DNA of 64,000 nucleotides from Luzula sylvatica (Eukaryota; Streptophyta; Magnoliopsida; Poales; Juncaceae), in contig OX326961.1 of assembly GCA_946800325.1 (NCBI GenBank), positions 7,356,655 to 7,420,654 of the forward strand, written 5' to 3'. A model generated the notes under the pieces. That model was given only the letters and a program-made list of their open reading frames with translations, searched no databases and had not been told where the DNA came from. Of the stretch, positions 1 through 11,031 are shown one piece after another. Each line of letters starts with the position of its first letter. Positions within the stretch are counted from its first letter, which is position 1. The position numbers were made by a program, and so were the translations under genes.

Positions 1-3000
1 ATTACCCACTCGATTAACAATGTTTTGAATTAGCTGTTAATTGAATTAATGAATTATTAGGTACTAATATGATGTGTTAATTGACTCACAAATTAACTGT
101 TAATTCGAAGCATTAATTAATTTGGAGAGAGAGTGAGGTGCAAATTGGAGTTGAGAATTAACACCCAACCCAACCCAAAAAAAATCCCATACCCATCGTG
201 GGTGTTGTGATGGGTTTGGGGGGCAGGGTATAATTTCCCATTTACAAATTACAACTCAATAACCAAAAAGTTCCAACTCTCTGTCACTTCCTCCCACTAG
301 AAAAAATAGAAAAAGTAGTCCAAAACCTCACGATCTATCACCATCTTAAAGATGGCTCTCCACTCTCTCACTGTCTACAGGCGCCATGCCGGGCCGCTTG
401 AACGCCTCTCCACATCTCCACTTCAAAGAGATCGTTTGAAGTTCCTGCTCTCCGCCAAACGAGGATTTTGATGTTCTTTCACGCCTTTTTTCTCAGGGCA
501 TTCACGCCTGTTCTCTCATATCGATCGATTCCGTCTTGCTCTTCTGCATATTGGTCCCAAATCAACTCGAAATCCCTTTATTGTCCTCAAATCCGATAAT
601 CCCACAAAGCTTTCGCTTTCGCTTGGTGATTTCTGGACCATACTTGATATTTGTGCATTTCATCCGAGGTATCTTTTCAATTTGTTGTCAGATTAATTTT
701 CGATTTCTAAATCCGAGGATATTTTATCGAACAACTTGAGGGCATTGTCTATTCCTCTTGATGTAGATACCCCTTATTTCCCCCAGATTCGAGTATTCCA
801 CAAACTATTCGATTTTGCATGTTTATTTCTCAAATTTACTTGATATTTTTTTAAGAAGGGACGGAATTGCTTGAAATTTCATCATTTCTTAAATGATATT
901 CCTGATTATTTGCATGAAATCTTGATAAGTATATAATTGTTTTAACTAAATTTTGTGTACTCCACTAATTAAATGTCTGTAATTTTACATGATCCATTTA
1001 ATGCAGAACCCCCCTGTGAGGCTCTGATTTAATCATATATTATATCAGTGGACTATCACAGCCCGATTCTCATAATCGAAGACATTGCAAAGTTTTATGC
1101 TTTAACCCTTCTTTTTTTCGATTATATAATTCAATCTTAATTTCACATAACAATTCTTGCTTCTTTTCATTGAGCAGGTACAGTCTGACCCTCGATAGCA
1201 CGTTGAGAAACCTATTCAACTTTCTCTGTCACAAATTAAGTAAATAGGCTTATATAACCCCAAAATGATTCAATTTTTTTGTGTATCTTATAACACAAAT
1301 TATTTGCAGGCATCACCCGAAATATACCGTGACAACTGACAACTACTTTACAGGTAAAGTTACACACTTTCTCAAAGTTCCAAATTAATAAATTTAATCC
1401 CTAAGATTATAAAATATCATAAACAATAATTCATGTTGTTTAGCGATTGAAAATAACCATCATCAGGTTCAAAATGTTCTCATATTTTTTATTTGAACTT
1501 CTGTTTTAAATGTTTTTTTAGGTGGTGGTTTAATTTATTAGGGTTTGTCCATTGATGGGGGAGATGAACTTTGACGGTATCACACTGCTTCTGTGAACTT
1601 CAGGTTTCTTTCTCTCTCACTCTATTTATGTTATTATATTTTTTAATGTTAGACAAGTATTTAGGGTATTGGAGATAATAGATGGTTGTTTTTATGCCGT
1701 GAAACAAAGCATCAAATAATTACATAATGTAATTGAAAGGTAAATTATAATTTTTTAAAATCAATATACCGAAGTTACTCAAGGTTAAATTAAGAATTTA
1801 TATAAGTTATATGTTAAGAATTTACGAAGATATACATATTAGTTATAAATAAACCATTTATGAAGTTCATCACAATTTCATATTTTAAATGGTCTACGTC
1901 GTAATTTTGGATTTTACAAGAATATATTAGATAACGTTAGATTTTCTAAAGATATAATGTGCAGTTTCGAATTTTATAGGGGCATATAAGATAATGTCTA
2001 ATTTTTCGGCTCTTGGTCATGCTTTCAAAATTTCAAGAGATTTTCACTAGGGTATATATATAATTAATTCATTTTTTATGGGGTACCCGTGCTGACTTGA
2101 GATATTAAGGGTATGTACATACTGATTTCAAGTTTTATGGGGGTATGGATGATAATTCCATATTTTATAGGGTTATATGTGATATTTTTAACTGTTATAA
2201 TGATATATAATCATTTACTTTTATATGCATGTACATCCTAATACATGATTAATCTTCATTATTTCTTTCGATATTTACAGTGTATGGGAATTGGCTTTCG
2301 GAAGGCCAACTGGATGATTGGGAATTTGATGTTTCCCTCTTTGTTCGCCAAAGAAGGCTGTTATTCATCAAGGTGTTTTGGTAATTGGTATGCATTACGG
2401 AGTGTGTTTGAGGTATTTCACAATAAGGTCACTACGAAAAGACGATCCTATACTGCTTGATGTAGAGAAATCCATGATTTCTAAGGTAATTAATTCATAT
2501 ATGATTTGGTTTATCCCTAAATCATTAATTAAATTTAATTATAATAATTTATGACTTGTTTATGATATACATCATAATTTCAAAATTTATAGGGATAGAC
2601 ATGATAAATTCAGAATTCACATGGGCATGCATATATGATAATTTCAGCAACCATTAGGTTTGTTTTTACAAGAAAAATCTTTTTAAGTTTTTTTTTGCAA
2701 TTTTCAACATTTGGGAGATTTTTTTTTAATTTTCTACATTTTTAATTAATTTATTATAAATACCAGCATTTTGAGGGTGGTCTTTGCAAGTTTCAGCACT
2801 TTTGGGGGTTCTTTTGAAATTTTGCAAATGTAAATGATTTGTGTATCCTCCGAAGTATCAATTTGTGCCTACGGGCTACTAAACTAAAAAAAAAAGTATC
2901 AATTTGTCTACCAGCAATTTATTATAATGCATTTTGAGCTGACCTACGGGCTTTAAATAAAAAATAAATAAAAAGTATCAAGAGCCATTATTTGTTACCT

Positions 3001-3567
3001 TGATGACATGTAATTTACTGTGTTTGAATGTCATTTGCAAATGTATTTTTGTTGATGTATGAATGTATTCAATTTAGTGGTCAATGCATTTTGTTTTTGT
3101 CAATAGATTTAACAATGTATCAGTGTAGCCATATGATATATGCAACTTTCATATAATTTGTCATAATATATTTGTTTATCACATATCACAACAAATTAAT
3201 GAGACAATAATCTAATCCTTGTATATTTAAAATCTAGCAAATCTCAACTGTTACAATATAATCAGTCAAATGGGTAAATGACAAACAAAGTGAACAGAAA
3301 ATAATATTACAAGTTGTTAACTTATGCATATAAAATGAATGGTAAATAATAATTCAAATTATTTATTAATGAATATCCAATTCAATTGTATACGTACGAA
3401 TACAACTCAATTTTTTTAACTTTTTCTAATAGATTCTCGTAATTGTGCGGGCCATTTTAATTAAATCATTCTCTCATATAATAGTGCATTGTTTCAATAT
3501 ATAATTTTTTTTTTTTCAATATATATATAACGTTAAATATATGTAATTTATATATCATATTTTAAAT
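1..3567. other. Gene-like but unassigned AT-rich region, possibly cargo of a Helitron
   Basis: No intact gene is recognised. A 39-codon frame starts at ATG 352 and ends at 471 (basic, Arg/Leu-rich, beginning MALHSLTVYRRHAGPLE). Several short stretches are bounded by AG and GT like small exons, near 1180-1350 and 2279-2490. The latter has open frames on both sides of a possible splice site. Between about 1880 and 2660 a loose phrase of the kind 'tttatagggxxatatatgataatttc' recurs. The stretch ends in a Helitron-type 3' terminus at 3596, so it may be a transposon that captured gene pieces. Its 5' end was not found, and it may lie left of the window. Confidence 0.3.
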
Positions 3568-3597
3568 CTCGCCGCGAAGCGCGAGTAATAAACTAGT
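3568..3597 (+). mobile_element. Helitron 3' terminus (hairpin plus CTAG, then host T)
   Basis: An 18-nt GC-rich hairpin at 3568-3585 (CTCGCCGCGAAGCGCGAG, one bulged base) lies in AT-rich DNA. It is followed after 7 nt by CTAG at 3593-3596 and then T. A hairpin a short distance before CTRR, with insertion between A and T, is the diagnostic 3' end of plant Helitrons. The element would lie to the left. No matching 5' TC end was found, so its length is unknown. Confidence 0.6.
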
Positions 3598-3711
3598 ATT
3601 TTTATAATCATGATCATGAGTAATTAAATAATAATCAACCATATTAAATCATGAGTAATTAAACAAGGATAGTACGCGAGAGTAATTAAACAATAATAAT
3701 CAACCATATTG

Positions 3712-3863
3712 AATATTTAGTAAGCATCATTAATGACAATAATCATTAATGTGGATATATATATTAAAAATTGCATTGAAATGCAATTGGTAAATTTGAG
3801 AGGATCGGTTCATACTACTAGATTGTACTGTAGTTATATCCAGGTCCAGCCTTTCGGGTCAAT
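3712..3863 (+). repeat. Dispersed repeat, copy 1 (about 152 bp)
   Basis: This stretch, from AATATTTAGTAAGCATC to CTTTCGGGTCAAT, is nearly identical to 13657-13810 in the same orientation. The only clear length difference is in a short TA run. Sequence outside the shared block differs between copies, so it is a discrete unit. No TIR or coding sequence is seen. It may be part of a larger unrecognised element. Confidence 0.75.
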
Positions 3864-4076
3864 ATTTGCACCAAATAAAGGAAACTCTGTTTCGTTGATC
3901 CCTATTTTCAAACGAACTCTTCTCTTTTGTTTTTCTTCCGTCAAAATCTTCAAATCTTCTCTAACGGCTATATCCAGCAAGGCCTAGAATCTTCTCCTCC
4001 AACGGTCATATCCAGAGAGGCGTTGGAGGAGCGCCCTGTTCTCTATATATATACTCGTCCAATCCCTCTTCGACCA

Positions 4077-4115
<39 letters not shown>

Positions 4116-5118
4116 ACCAATTGAAGATGAAGCAAGTGCAAAGCCAAGTCAGAGCCAACAGATGGCTATTTCTCTCTCATCTTTTCTTCTCCAAATCGAA
4201 GATGTGTTAGAAACAGAGCGAGATATCTAGTCTTTCTCTCTCTCCTTCCTCTGTCTCTCTGTCTCTTCGACCAATTGAAGATGAAGCAAGCGACAATGAG
4301 AGTTTTCTTTCTGTTTCTAGAAGAAGCAAAAATGGCGAGTTCTCCCTTTGATTTTTACTTGAAGAAGTAACCACAGTGCATAAAGTTCCAGCTGGGCCTT
4401 ATGTTCTGTTCATGCAAAACGGGTTGAACTTGAGGTAAAATACTAAAGTTCCTGTCTTTTTCGAATTATTTTTCAACTGTCTTTTGCCAGATCATGTTTG
4501 CATTATTATTTGGTTTCAATTTTGTTGGAAGTACATTTTTTCTCTTATGTGAATTTATTTCAAGAATTCGAAGTTTGCCTTCTTCTTTCTTTTTTTTGTT
4601 GATGTGAGAGCGAGAATTACTTTGGGCAATTAACAATTAACCAATTTCAAAGTTTGCCTTCTTCTGCTCGAAAAATTTCCACTGCCCTTTTTAATATTTA
4701 ACCAATTAACAATTATCACTCATATCTCTTTGTTGACTTTGGGCCATTTGCAGATATTGATTTCGTTTCTTTTTTCTATTTCAGTTATTAGGATTGTAGA
4801 TAAGGATCCAAATTGTGCAAAAGTACAATTTTGAGCAGCGATTAATGAGGGGGGGGGGGTCGAACAGTGACGAAGAGAACCAAGTCATTGCAGCCAAATG
4901 ACAAAGGGGGCCGAGTCGGAATCTGAAGGGAACTGCCCATTGCTGTGCAAAAGTACTTATTATTATCTCAATTCCTTATTTATTTCACTTCCACTCTTTG
5001 CAAGTCTAAGTTTCTTTTTTTGTATAAATTTCAGAAGCACCAAACTTCTCAATTCCAAATAAGTCGCTGCAGCAGGATAGTATGAAGTTTCATGGATCCC
5101 TTTGCTGCTGAAAATACC
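3864..5118 (+). other. Promoter-like and transcribed-leader-like sequence without a recognised gene
   Basis: A TATA-like run (CTATATATATAC) near 4042 precedes a CT microsatellite at 4079-4113. This arrangement is common in plant 5' regions. The phrase GACCAATTGAAGATGAAGCA occurs at about 4115 and again at about 4269, showing a local duplication of roughly 155 bp. From the second copy an ATG at 4281 opens only 29 codons. A later donor-like site (TTGAG/GTAAAA) is near 4435. No protein family is recognised. This could be a gene remnant. Confidence 0.3.
4079..4113. repeat. (CT)n microsatellite
   Basis: About 17 CT units lie directly downstream of a TATA-like run. Confidence 0.95.
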
Positions 5119-5162
5119 TCAAGACTTTTTTTTATTACATGTGTATTTTTCTAGCTTGTTTA

Positions 5163-5262
5163 TTTTTGTATGTATGTATGTATGTGATGTATGTGTGTGT
5201 GTGTGATGTATGTGTGTGTGTATGTCTGATATGTGTATGTGTGTGTATAATGTTTGTGTATT
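5163..5262. repeat. TG/TATG-rich microsatellite
   Basis: An imperfect array of TATG, TG and TGTA units lies immediately left of the GC-rich minisatellite. Confidence 0.85.
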
Positions 5263-5280
5263 TGTCTTTTTCATGCAGGT

Positions 5281-5720
5281 TAGGGCGGGAGGAGGGGGTT
5301 CCGGGTCGGGCCCATGCGGGGCCCGGCCCGGCCCGGGGGGGGGGGGGGGGGGGGGGGGGGTCGGGCCCACGCGGGGCCCGGCCGGGGGGTCGGGCCCACG
5401 CGGGGCTCGGCCGGGGGGGTCGGGCCCACGCGGGTCGGGCCCACGCGGGGCTCGGCCGGGGGGTCGGTCCCATGCTTGGGCCTGTCCCCGGGGGGTCGGG
5501 CCCATGCGTTGGGCCTGTCCCCGGGGGGTCGGGCCCATGCGGGGCTCGGCCGGGGGGTCGGGCCCACGCGGGGCTCGGCCGGGGGGTCGGGCCCACGCGG
5601 GGCTCGGCCGGGGGGGTCGGGCCCACGCGGGGCTCGGCCGGGGGGTCGGGCCCACGCGGGGCCCGGGATCGGGCCCAAGCGCGGCCTGGCCCCGGGGGGG
5701 GTCGGGGGGGGTGTTCAATC
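5281..5720. repeat. GC-rich 29-30 bp minisatellite
   Basis: The stretch is almost entirely G and C in otherwise AT-rich DNA. It is built on a 29-bp unit containing GGGGCTCGGCCGGGG and TCGGGCCCACGC. Clear unit starts are at 5541, 5570, 5599 and 5629, spaced 29, 29 and 30 bp. Variant units with CATGC and CCTGTCCCC lie on the left, and a G homopolymer of about 25 lies at 5335-5360. Long open frames occur on both strands, encoding Gly/Pro/Arg-rich strings. They are a by-product of the repeat composition and not genes. Confidence 0.92.
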
Positions 5721-5958
5721 CCGAAATGATTTTTAGGGAAAAAATTAAATGGATTTGTGTTTTAATTCGGGATATGAATCATTTTTGTTGCATGTTGTTA
5801 ATTAGGTTAATTGATTATTTGCATATTAAATGTATGTTATTTGGTAAATATTTAAGCTATAATAAAATTACAGTTGTTATAAACAATTGAAAAAAGATGC
5901 CATAAATATTTCGGTTTTAATTAGAAATATTAATCATTCAAAACTGATGTAATTACTT

Positions 5959-5963
5959 CTTCG
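5959..5963 (+). repeat. 5-bp target-site duplication CTTCG, left
   Basis: CTTCG immediately precedes the 5' LTR and matches the five bases after the 3' LTR (11027-11031). Confidence 0.95.
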
Positions 5964-6188
5964 TAATAGAGGGTTGTGTTTGTAATAAACCATTAGGGGT
6001 ATATTTGTAATTAAGTGAGATTAGGTGAGTGGATTAGATTGAATATCTAGGGGTCTCTTACTATAAATAGAGACCCTCTTCATTGTAATTAAAATCAATA
6101 TAAAACTAATACAATCTTTATTCTATTTAGATGATTGTCTCTCTCTCTCTCTTAATCATCTACAATCTCTCTCTCTCTAGTTTCAACA
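5964..6188 (+). repeat. 5' LTR (225 bp)
   Basis: It runs from TAATAGAGGGTT to GTTTCAACA and matches 10802-11026 with no difference seen by eye. It contains a TATA box and two CT-rich runs near its 3' end. Confidence 0.96.
6061..6070 (+). promoter_or_regulatory. TATA box of the LTR promoter
   Basis: CTATAAATAG is a near-consensus plant TATA box about 100 bp into the LTR. It would place the start of the genomic RNA roughly 30 bp downstream, leaving about 95 bp of R-U5 before the primer-binding site. The same box is in the 3' LTR. Confidence 0.7.
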
Positions 6189-6200
6189 TGGTATCAGTGG
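6189..6200 (+). promoter_or_regulatory. Primer-binding site for initiator tRNA-Met
   Basis: TGGTATCAGTGG starts at the first base after the LTR. Its first nine bases fit the initiator-methionine tRNA 3' end used by most plant Copia elements, whose usual site is TGGTATCAGAGC. The last three bases diverge. Confidence 0.9.
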
Positions 6201-6273
6201 TAAATCTCTGATTTACTAGGAGATTTAGGATAAAAACAGTGACCTCAGAGATCTTGAGCAAGTCAGAGGATCA

Positions 6274-6516
6274 TTGAAGCTAGCAAGAAGAAGCACAAGA
6301 AGTTACCAAGAATTGAATTCCTCCAGTCCAGATCAAATCAAAGACGAGCCTCTCCTCTTTCAAGAAGTCTCCTCGAGCTTCGAATTGGATCTTGGTGAGC
6401 TTCACAATTCTGGTATACCACTCTCTTTCCTTCTTGTCCAGCTTCTACCATTGCTCATCTTCATCATTGGCCCTCAATTTTGGTTAAAGAACTACTCTTT
6501 CTTGTTCTTTGACTGA
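6274..6516 (+). other. 80-codon open frame in the Copia leader (uORF)
   Basis: An ATG-initiated frame of 80 codons lies between the primer-binding site and the gag-pol start. Its C-terminal half is hydrophobic (LSFLLVQLLPLLIFIIG). No known retroelement protein is recognised. It may be chance. If translated, it would affect scanning to the gag ATG at 6656. Confidence 0.3.
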
Positions 6517-6655
6517 AATCCATCCTGTGATCGAAATTTTCTACTGGCATATTGACAATTGAATCAGATCTTGTCTGAATCTGGTCAATTGAATCAATTT
6601 TGCATCAATTCCCTCACTTCTTCTTCCACAAACACATTCTTGCTCGAATCTGATC

Positions 6656-9600
6656 ATGGCTGACAAGATCATCACCTTTTCCAATCATCTTACTGCCAAA
6701 TTTGATGGTTCAAATTATCGTGTTTGGAGCACACAAATCAGAACCTTAATAGGGGGTTATGGTCTCTCACATCATCTCGAAGGCACTGATCAGCCATCTA
6801 AAACAATCTCAGAGGCGAATGTTCTCAAAGCCAATCCTGCCTATCTTCGATGGATTCAACAGGATCTCTTTCTTCTTGGATGGCTTCATTCAACCATGGT
6901 CGAGGCATGTGTTACTCAGATTCTTAACTGTGAGTCGACAGCACAGGCCTGGGATACACTTCGTACCCTTTACAACACCACCACTTCCGCTCAGGTAATC
7001 CAAACTTTCTCAAAATTGGTTACTACTCGTAAAGGATCGAAGTCGTGCAGTGAATTTTTCAGAGAAATCAAGGGGTTTGGTGACCAGTTAGCTCAGCTAG
7101 GGTTTGGATTACCCGATTTTGTGGCTCCGGTCGCTCTTCTTCGAGGACTCGGTCCAGATTTCAACAGCTTTGTCTCAGCAATGTCCACTCGACCCAACCT
7201 TCCATCTCTCACCGAGCTCCATGGCCAACTTCTTAACCACGAGCAGCACTTACTCGAGCAAACAGCCATGGAGATTCATCCTCCTGTTGCTCTCGTGGCG
7301 ACCTCGAATGGAGAAGGAAGAGGAAATGGGGCTGTCCAGCAGTCTCTCTCCAATCCCTCGCCTAAAGGGATCCCTCCAGTTGGGCTCCATGATTTATTAT
7401 CAGCATTGGGCCAGCTCTCTCAGCCCAATCCGAATTCCAATCCAACAAGCTCAACTAATTCTGCTGGGTCAGCCTCTTCACAAGGTATTTTGGGCCCTGT
7501 TTATTCTCAAGACAATTTGTATCGGCCCATTTGCGAAGCTTTTGCAGCCCAGTTATTCAAACATAATAACAATAAGGGTGGCAAAAATAAAAATTATAAA
7601 AATAATCGAGGCGACAAGACGAATTCAAGCAATGGCAAGACATGTCAATTTTGTGGGAAACCAAATCACGAGGCGAACGAATGTTACAAGTTACAAAAGC
7701 TACTCAAAGGCGGGCAAGCTAATCTTGTTGAGACCTCTACTCCATCATCATCGGATGGTTGGTACCTCGACTCGGGAGCCTCAAACCATCTCACTTCCAA
7801 TCTCAACTCACTTTCCTCGTACATGCCGTACTTAGGTAAAGATCGAATTCGAGTAGGTAATGGTCAAGGTCTCGAAATCAAACACATTGGTGACACATTT
7901 CTTTCTTCTCAAGAATCTCAACTCAAATTATTAAACGTCTTGCATGTTCCTCAAATAACCAAGAATTTAATTAGTATCTCTCAATTTTCGAAGGATAATA
8001 ATATATTTCTTGAGTTTAATCCACTTTGTTGTCTTGTAAAGGACCGCCACACCAATAAAGTACTTCTTCGAGCGTTTCTTCATGACGGGCTTTATCGAGT
8101 TGGACCTCCCCTTTGCACTCCATCACTCTCGGCTTTTGTGGGTGAACGAGTTTCCGCATCACTTTGGCATCAACGTTTGTGTCATGTTAACTTTGATCTT
8201 GTTAAAAATCTTGTTCAACAAAATCTCTTGAGTTGTAATTCAAAGAAAGTTGATTTTTGTAATGCGTGTAAAATGGGAAAATCTTGCAAACTTCCTTTTC
8301 TTTTAAGTCCAAGTCGCTCTTCCCAACCACTTGAGTTAATTCATTCTGATGTGTGGGGTCCAACTCAAGTCGTGTCAAACTCGGGTTCCAAATATTTTGT
8401 CCACTTTACTGATGATTTTTCTAGGTATACGTGGATTTACTTCATCCAATCCAAGGACCAAGTGGCGACTGTGTTCTCACTCTTTAAACGACAAGTTGAG
8501 AATCAACTCTCCACTTCAATCAAGACACTCCAAACCGATGGAGGTACCGAGTACTCACCTCTACATCGACTTTTTCCCGAGATTACGTTTCAACTCTCAT
8601 GTCCACATACCCCGCAACAGAATGGCCTCGCCGAACGGAAGCATCGTCATATAGTCGAACTTTCTCTTTCGACAATGGCGCAAGCATCCATTCCTTCTCT
8701 CTATTGGGACGACATTTTTTATAGTGTTGTCTATCTCATCAATCGAGTACCAAACAAGAACTCCAAGATTTCTCCATACCAAATTCTTTTTAACAAAGAA
8801 CCCGACTACACCAATCTTCGAGTTCTTGGGTGCTTGTGCTTTCCATACACTCGGCCGTACAACACGCATAAACTTGAGGTACGCTCTATTCCTTGTGTTT
8901 TTCTTGGCTACACTCCCAATCACAAGGGGTATAAATGTCTTCATATACCAACTAACAAGATTTATACGAGCCGCCATGTGGTGTTTCATGAGACTCATTT
9001 TCCCTTTGAGTCATCTCCAACCAAGACAACCGAGCATTCCTCTCCGATCATTACGACCGAACTTCAAGTTTTTCAAGAACCACCTTCCACCGAAACCGCT
9101 TCAATTGCCAATCCACCTCACAATGAGGTACCATCTTCTCTCCATCCTATGGTTACTCGAACGAGAGATCATACACGCCGCCCACGTGTGTTTCCGGACC
9201 ATGCGGTCTATACATCCACTAAGCATCCGGTTTCCACAACCCTTTGCTCAAGTGAACGTGAACCAACGTGCTTTTCTCAAGCACAAAAGGATCCCAAATG
9301 GCGAGTCGCGATGCAAGAGGAGATAAATGCTCTTCTTCAAAATAACACTTGGTCTCTCGTTCCATCCTCGAGTAATCAAAATGTGGTGGGGTGCAAATGG
9401 GTGTTTAAAATCAAACGCAATATTGATGGATCTATACAACGCTACAAAGCTCGACTTGTGGCAAAAGGGTATCATCAAGAGGAAGGAGTTGACTACACCG
9501 AGACGTTTAGTCCTGTAGTTAAACCCACGACCATTCGAGTTATCCTCTCGATCGCCCTCTCAAAAGGATGGTCCATTCGACAACTTGATGTAAACAACGC

Positions 9601-10804
9601 TTTTTTAAACGGTGACCTTGAAGAAGTGGTTCACATGCAACAACCCTCCGGTTTTGTTGATCCGGCTCAACCAACTCATGTGTGTCTTCTCTCTAAAGCG
9701 CTTTATGGTTTGAAGCAAGCGCCTCGTGCTTGGTTTACCAAACTTCGACGCACACTTCTCTCTCTCGGTTTTGAAGGCTCCAAAACGGATACATCGCTTT
9801 TTATTCGATATTCCAACCAAGAACTAATCTTACTTCTTGTTTATGTTGATGACATTCTCATTACAGGAAATAAACCAAGTGTGGTTGACAAGATTGTTCA
9901 AGAACTTCATCAAGAATTCTCGCTTAAAGATCTTGGTCCTCTTGGCTACTTTCTTGGAATCGAGGCAAAAACGGTTCAAGATGGCATTCACCTTTCGCAA
10001 TCACAATACATTCTTGGACTTCTTGAAAGATCAAGAATGCAAGAAGCAAAACCTTGTTCATCTCCTATCATTGCCGGCGAACAACTTTCCAAACACAAAG
10101 GTGAGCCAATGAGTGATCCGAGCCTTTATCGAAGCATTGTTGGAGCTCTCCAATACGCGACCATTACGAGACCCGAAATCTCTTTTGCGGTTAATAAAGT
10201 ATCGCAATTTATGCATACTCCCACCGAAGATCATTGGGTTTCGGTCAAGCGAATTCTTCGGTATCTCAAAGGGACTCTCACCCATGGATTGCTTTTTCGC
10301 TCATCGTGTGATCTTACTCTTCAAGCTTACACGGATGCGGATTGGGCGGGGTGTCCCGATGATCGAAAATCGACGACCGGTTATTGCATTTTTCTAGGAC
10401 CGAACCTTGTTTCGTGGTCTTCCAAGAAGCAACCTACCGTGTCTCGATCGAGTACCGAGGCCGAATACCGTAGCTTAGCGATGGCTACTTCGGAGTTAAT
10501 TTGGCTCCAATATCTTCTCCACGAACTTCATATTCCTCAATCCGTACCATCCCTTTGGTGTGACAATGTTGGTGCAACCTATCTCACTCACAACCCGGTT
10601 TTTCATGCACGTACCAAGCATATTGAGATTGACTTTCATTTTGTTCGGGATTTAGTTGCCAACAAGAAATTACTTGTTAAATATATCCATACAAATGATC
10701 AAATTGCGGACGTGTTAACTAAAGGCCTATCATCTCCTCGGTTCAAACTTCTTCGAGACAAGTTAACGGTGTATCCTATACCCGTTACACTTGAGGGGGG
10801 GTAA
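6656..10804 (+). CDS. Copia gag-pol polyprotein, 1382 aa, intact
   Basis: One frame encodes capsid and enzymes for reverse transcription and integration in cytoplasmic particles and the nucleus. Gag occupies about residues 1-345 and ends in a CCHC zinc knuckle at 330-343 ([14 protein letters not shown]). Protease has DSGA with Asp372. Integrase has an HHCC zinc site (H505, H510, C535, C538) and the catalytic triad D565, D628, E660; the D-to-E gap of 31 residues is shorter than the usual 35. Reverse transcriptase starts near 882, with the first catalytic Asp at D978 and YVDD at 1063-1066. RNase H carries D1227, E1268 and D1303. Total length is normal for plant Copia. The start ATG is followed by a typical N-terminus (FDGSNYRVW). 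The stop TAA is the first three bases of the 3' LTR, and the preceding codons GAG GGG GGG form the polypurine tract. No key residue is missing. Confidence 0.96.
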   Translation: MADKIITFSNHLTAKFDGSNYRVWSTQIRTLIGGYGLSHHLEGTDQPSKTISEANVLKANPAYLRWIQQDLFLLGWLHSTMVEACVTQILNCESTAQAWDTLRTLYNTTTSAQVIQTFSKLVTTRKGSKSCSEFFREIKGFGDQLAQLGFGLPDFVAPVALLRGLGPDFNSFVSAMSTRPNLPSLTELHGQLLNHEQHLLEQTAMEIHPPVALVATSNGEGRGNGAVQQSLSNPSPKGIPPVGLHDLLSALGQLSQPNPNSNPTSSTNSAGSASSQGILGPVYSQDNLYRPICEAFAAQLFKHNNNKGGKNKNYKNNRGDKTNSSNGKTCQFCGKPNHEANECYKLQKLLKGGQANLVETSTPSSSDGWYLDSGASNHLTSNLNSLSSYMPYLGKDRIRVGNGQGLEIKHIGDTFLSSQESQLKLLNVLHVPQITKNLISISQFSKDNNIFLEFNPLCCLVKDRHTNKVLLRAFLHDGLYRVGPPLCTPSLSAFVGERVSASLWHQRLCHVNFDLVKNLVQQNLLSCNSKKVDFCNACKMGKSCKLPFLLSPSRSSQPLELIHSDVWGPTQVVSNSGSKYFVHFTDDFSRYTWIYFIQSKDQVATVFSLFKRQVENQLSTSIKTLQTDGGTEYSPLHRLFPEITFQLSCPHTPQQNGLAERKHRHIVELSLSTMAQASIPSLYWDDIFYSVVYLINRVPNKNSKISPYQILFNKEPDYTNLRVLGCLCFPYTRPYNTHKLEVRSIPCVFLGYTPNHKGYKCLHIPTNKIYTSRHVVFHETHFPFESSPTKTTEHSSPIITTELQVFQEPPSTETASIANPPHNEVPSSLHPMVTRTRDHTRRPRVFPDHAVYTSTKHPVSTTLCSSEREPTCFSQAQKDPKWRVAMQEEINALLQNNTWSLVPSSSNQNVVGCKWVFKIKRNIDGSIQRYKARLVAKGYHQEEGVDYTETFSPVVKPTTIRVILSIALSKGWSIRQLDVNNAFLNGDLEEVVHMQQPSGFVDPAQPTHVCLLSKALYGLKQAPRAWFTKLRRTLLSLGFEGSKTDTSLFIRYSNQELILLLVYVDDILITGNKPSVVDKIVQELHQEFSLKDLGPLGYFLGIEAKTVQDGIHLSQSQYILGLLERSRMQEAKPCSSPIIAGEQLSKHKGEPMSDPSLYRSIVGALQYATITRPEISFAVNKVSQFMHTPTEDHWVSVKRILRYLKGTLTHGLLFRSSCDLTLQAYTDADWAGCPDDRKSTTGYCIFLGPNLVSWSSKKQPTVSRSSTEAEYRSLAMATSELIWLQYLLHELHIPQSVPSLWCDNVGATYLTHNPVFHARTKHIEIDFHFVRDLVANKKLLVKYIHTNDQIADVLTKGLSSPRFKLLRDKLTVYPIPVTLEGG
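10793..10801 (+). promoter_or_regulatory. Polypurine tract
   Basis: GAGGGGGGG abuts the 3' LTR. It is the expected primer for plus-strand DNA synthesis. It is also coding, being the last three sense codons of gag-pol. Confidence 0.9.
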
Positions 10805-11026
10805 TAGAGGGTTGTGTTTGTAATAAACCATTAGGGGTATATTTGTAATTAAGTGAGATTAGGTGAGTGGATTAGATTGAATATCTAGGGGTCTCTTACT
10901 ATAAATAGAGACCCTCTTCATTGTAATTAAAATCAATATAAAACTAATACAATCTTTATTCTATTTAGATGATTGTCTCTCTCTCTCTCTTAATCATCTA
11001 CAATCTCTCTCTCTCTAGTTTCAACA
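10802..11026 (+). repeat. 3' LTR (225 bp)
   Basis: This is the same sequence as 5964-6188 by eye. Its first three bases are the gag-pol stop codon. It is followed by the CTTCG duplication. Confidence 0.96.
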
Positions 11027-11031
11027 CTTCG
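11027..11031 (+). repeat. 5-bp target-site duplication CTTCG, right
   Basis: It pairs with 5959-5963. Confidence 0.95.

Larger units (their letters stand above)
5964..11026 (+). mobile_element. Complete Ty1/Copia LTR retrotransposon (5063 bp)
   Basis: The element has two 225-bp LTRs, a primer-binding site directly after the left LTR, a leader of about 470 bp, one uninterrupted gag-pol frame, a polypurine tract and a perfect CTTCG duplication. The domain order protease-integrase-reverse transcriptase-RNase H defines the Copia superfamily (Gypsy has integrase last). The LTRs look identical by eye and the frame has no stop or frameshift. Together these imply a recent insertion and a potentially autonomous copy. 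The LTRs begin TA and end CA rather than TG/CA. The motifs RKHRHI after the integrase core and GYCIFLG in RNase H resemble the Ale-type branch, but lineage placement is only a guess. Confidence 0.97.

Noticed and set aside
4380..4440. CLE-like peptide motif (HKVPAGP) in a short frame
   Set aside because: The frame has no in-frame ATG, the match stops after VPAGP, and the residues after it do not fit the CLE consensus.
5119..5890. Several overlapping open frames on both strands coding Gly/Pro/Arg-rich proteins
   Set aside because: They exist in most frames because the underlying 29-bp GC-rich minisatellite has no stops. Repetitive composition explains them fully.
6759..10397. Overlapping frames on both strands within gag-pol
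   Set aside because: They are shadows of the single 1382-codon polyprotein, which carries all domain motifs in one frame.
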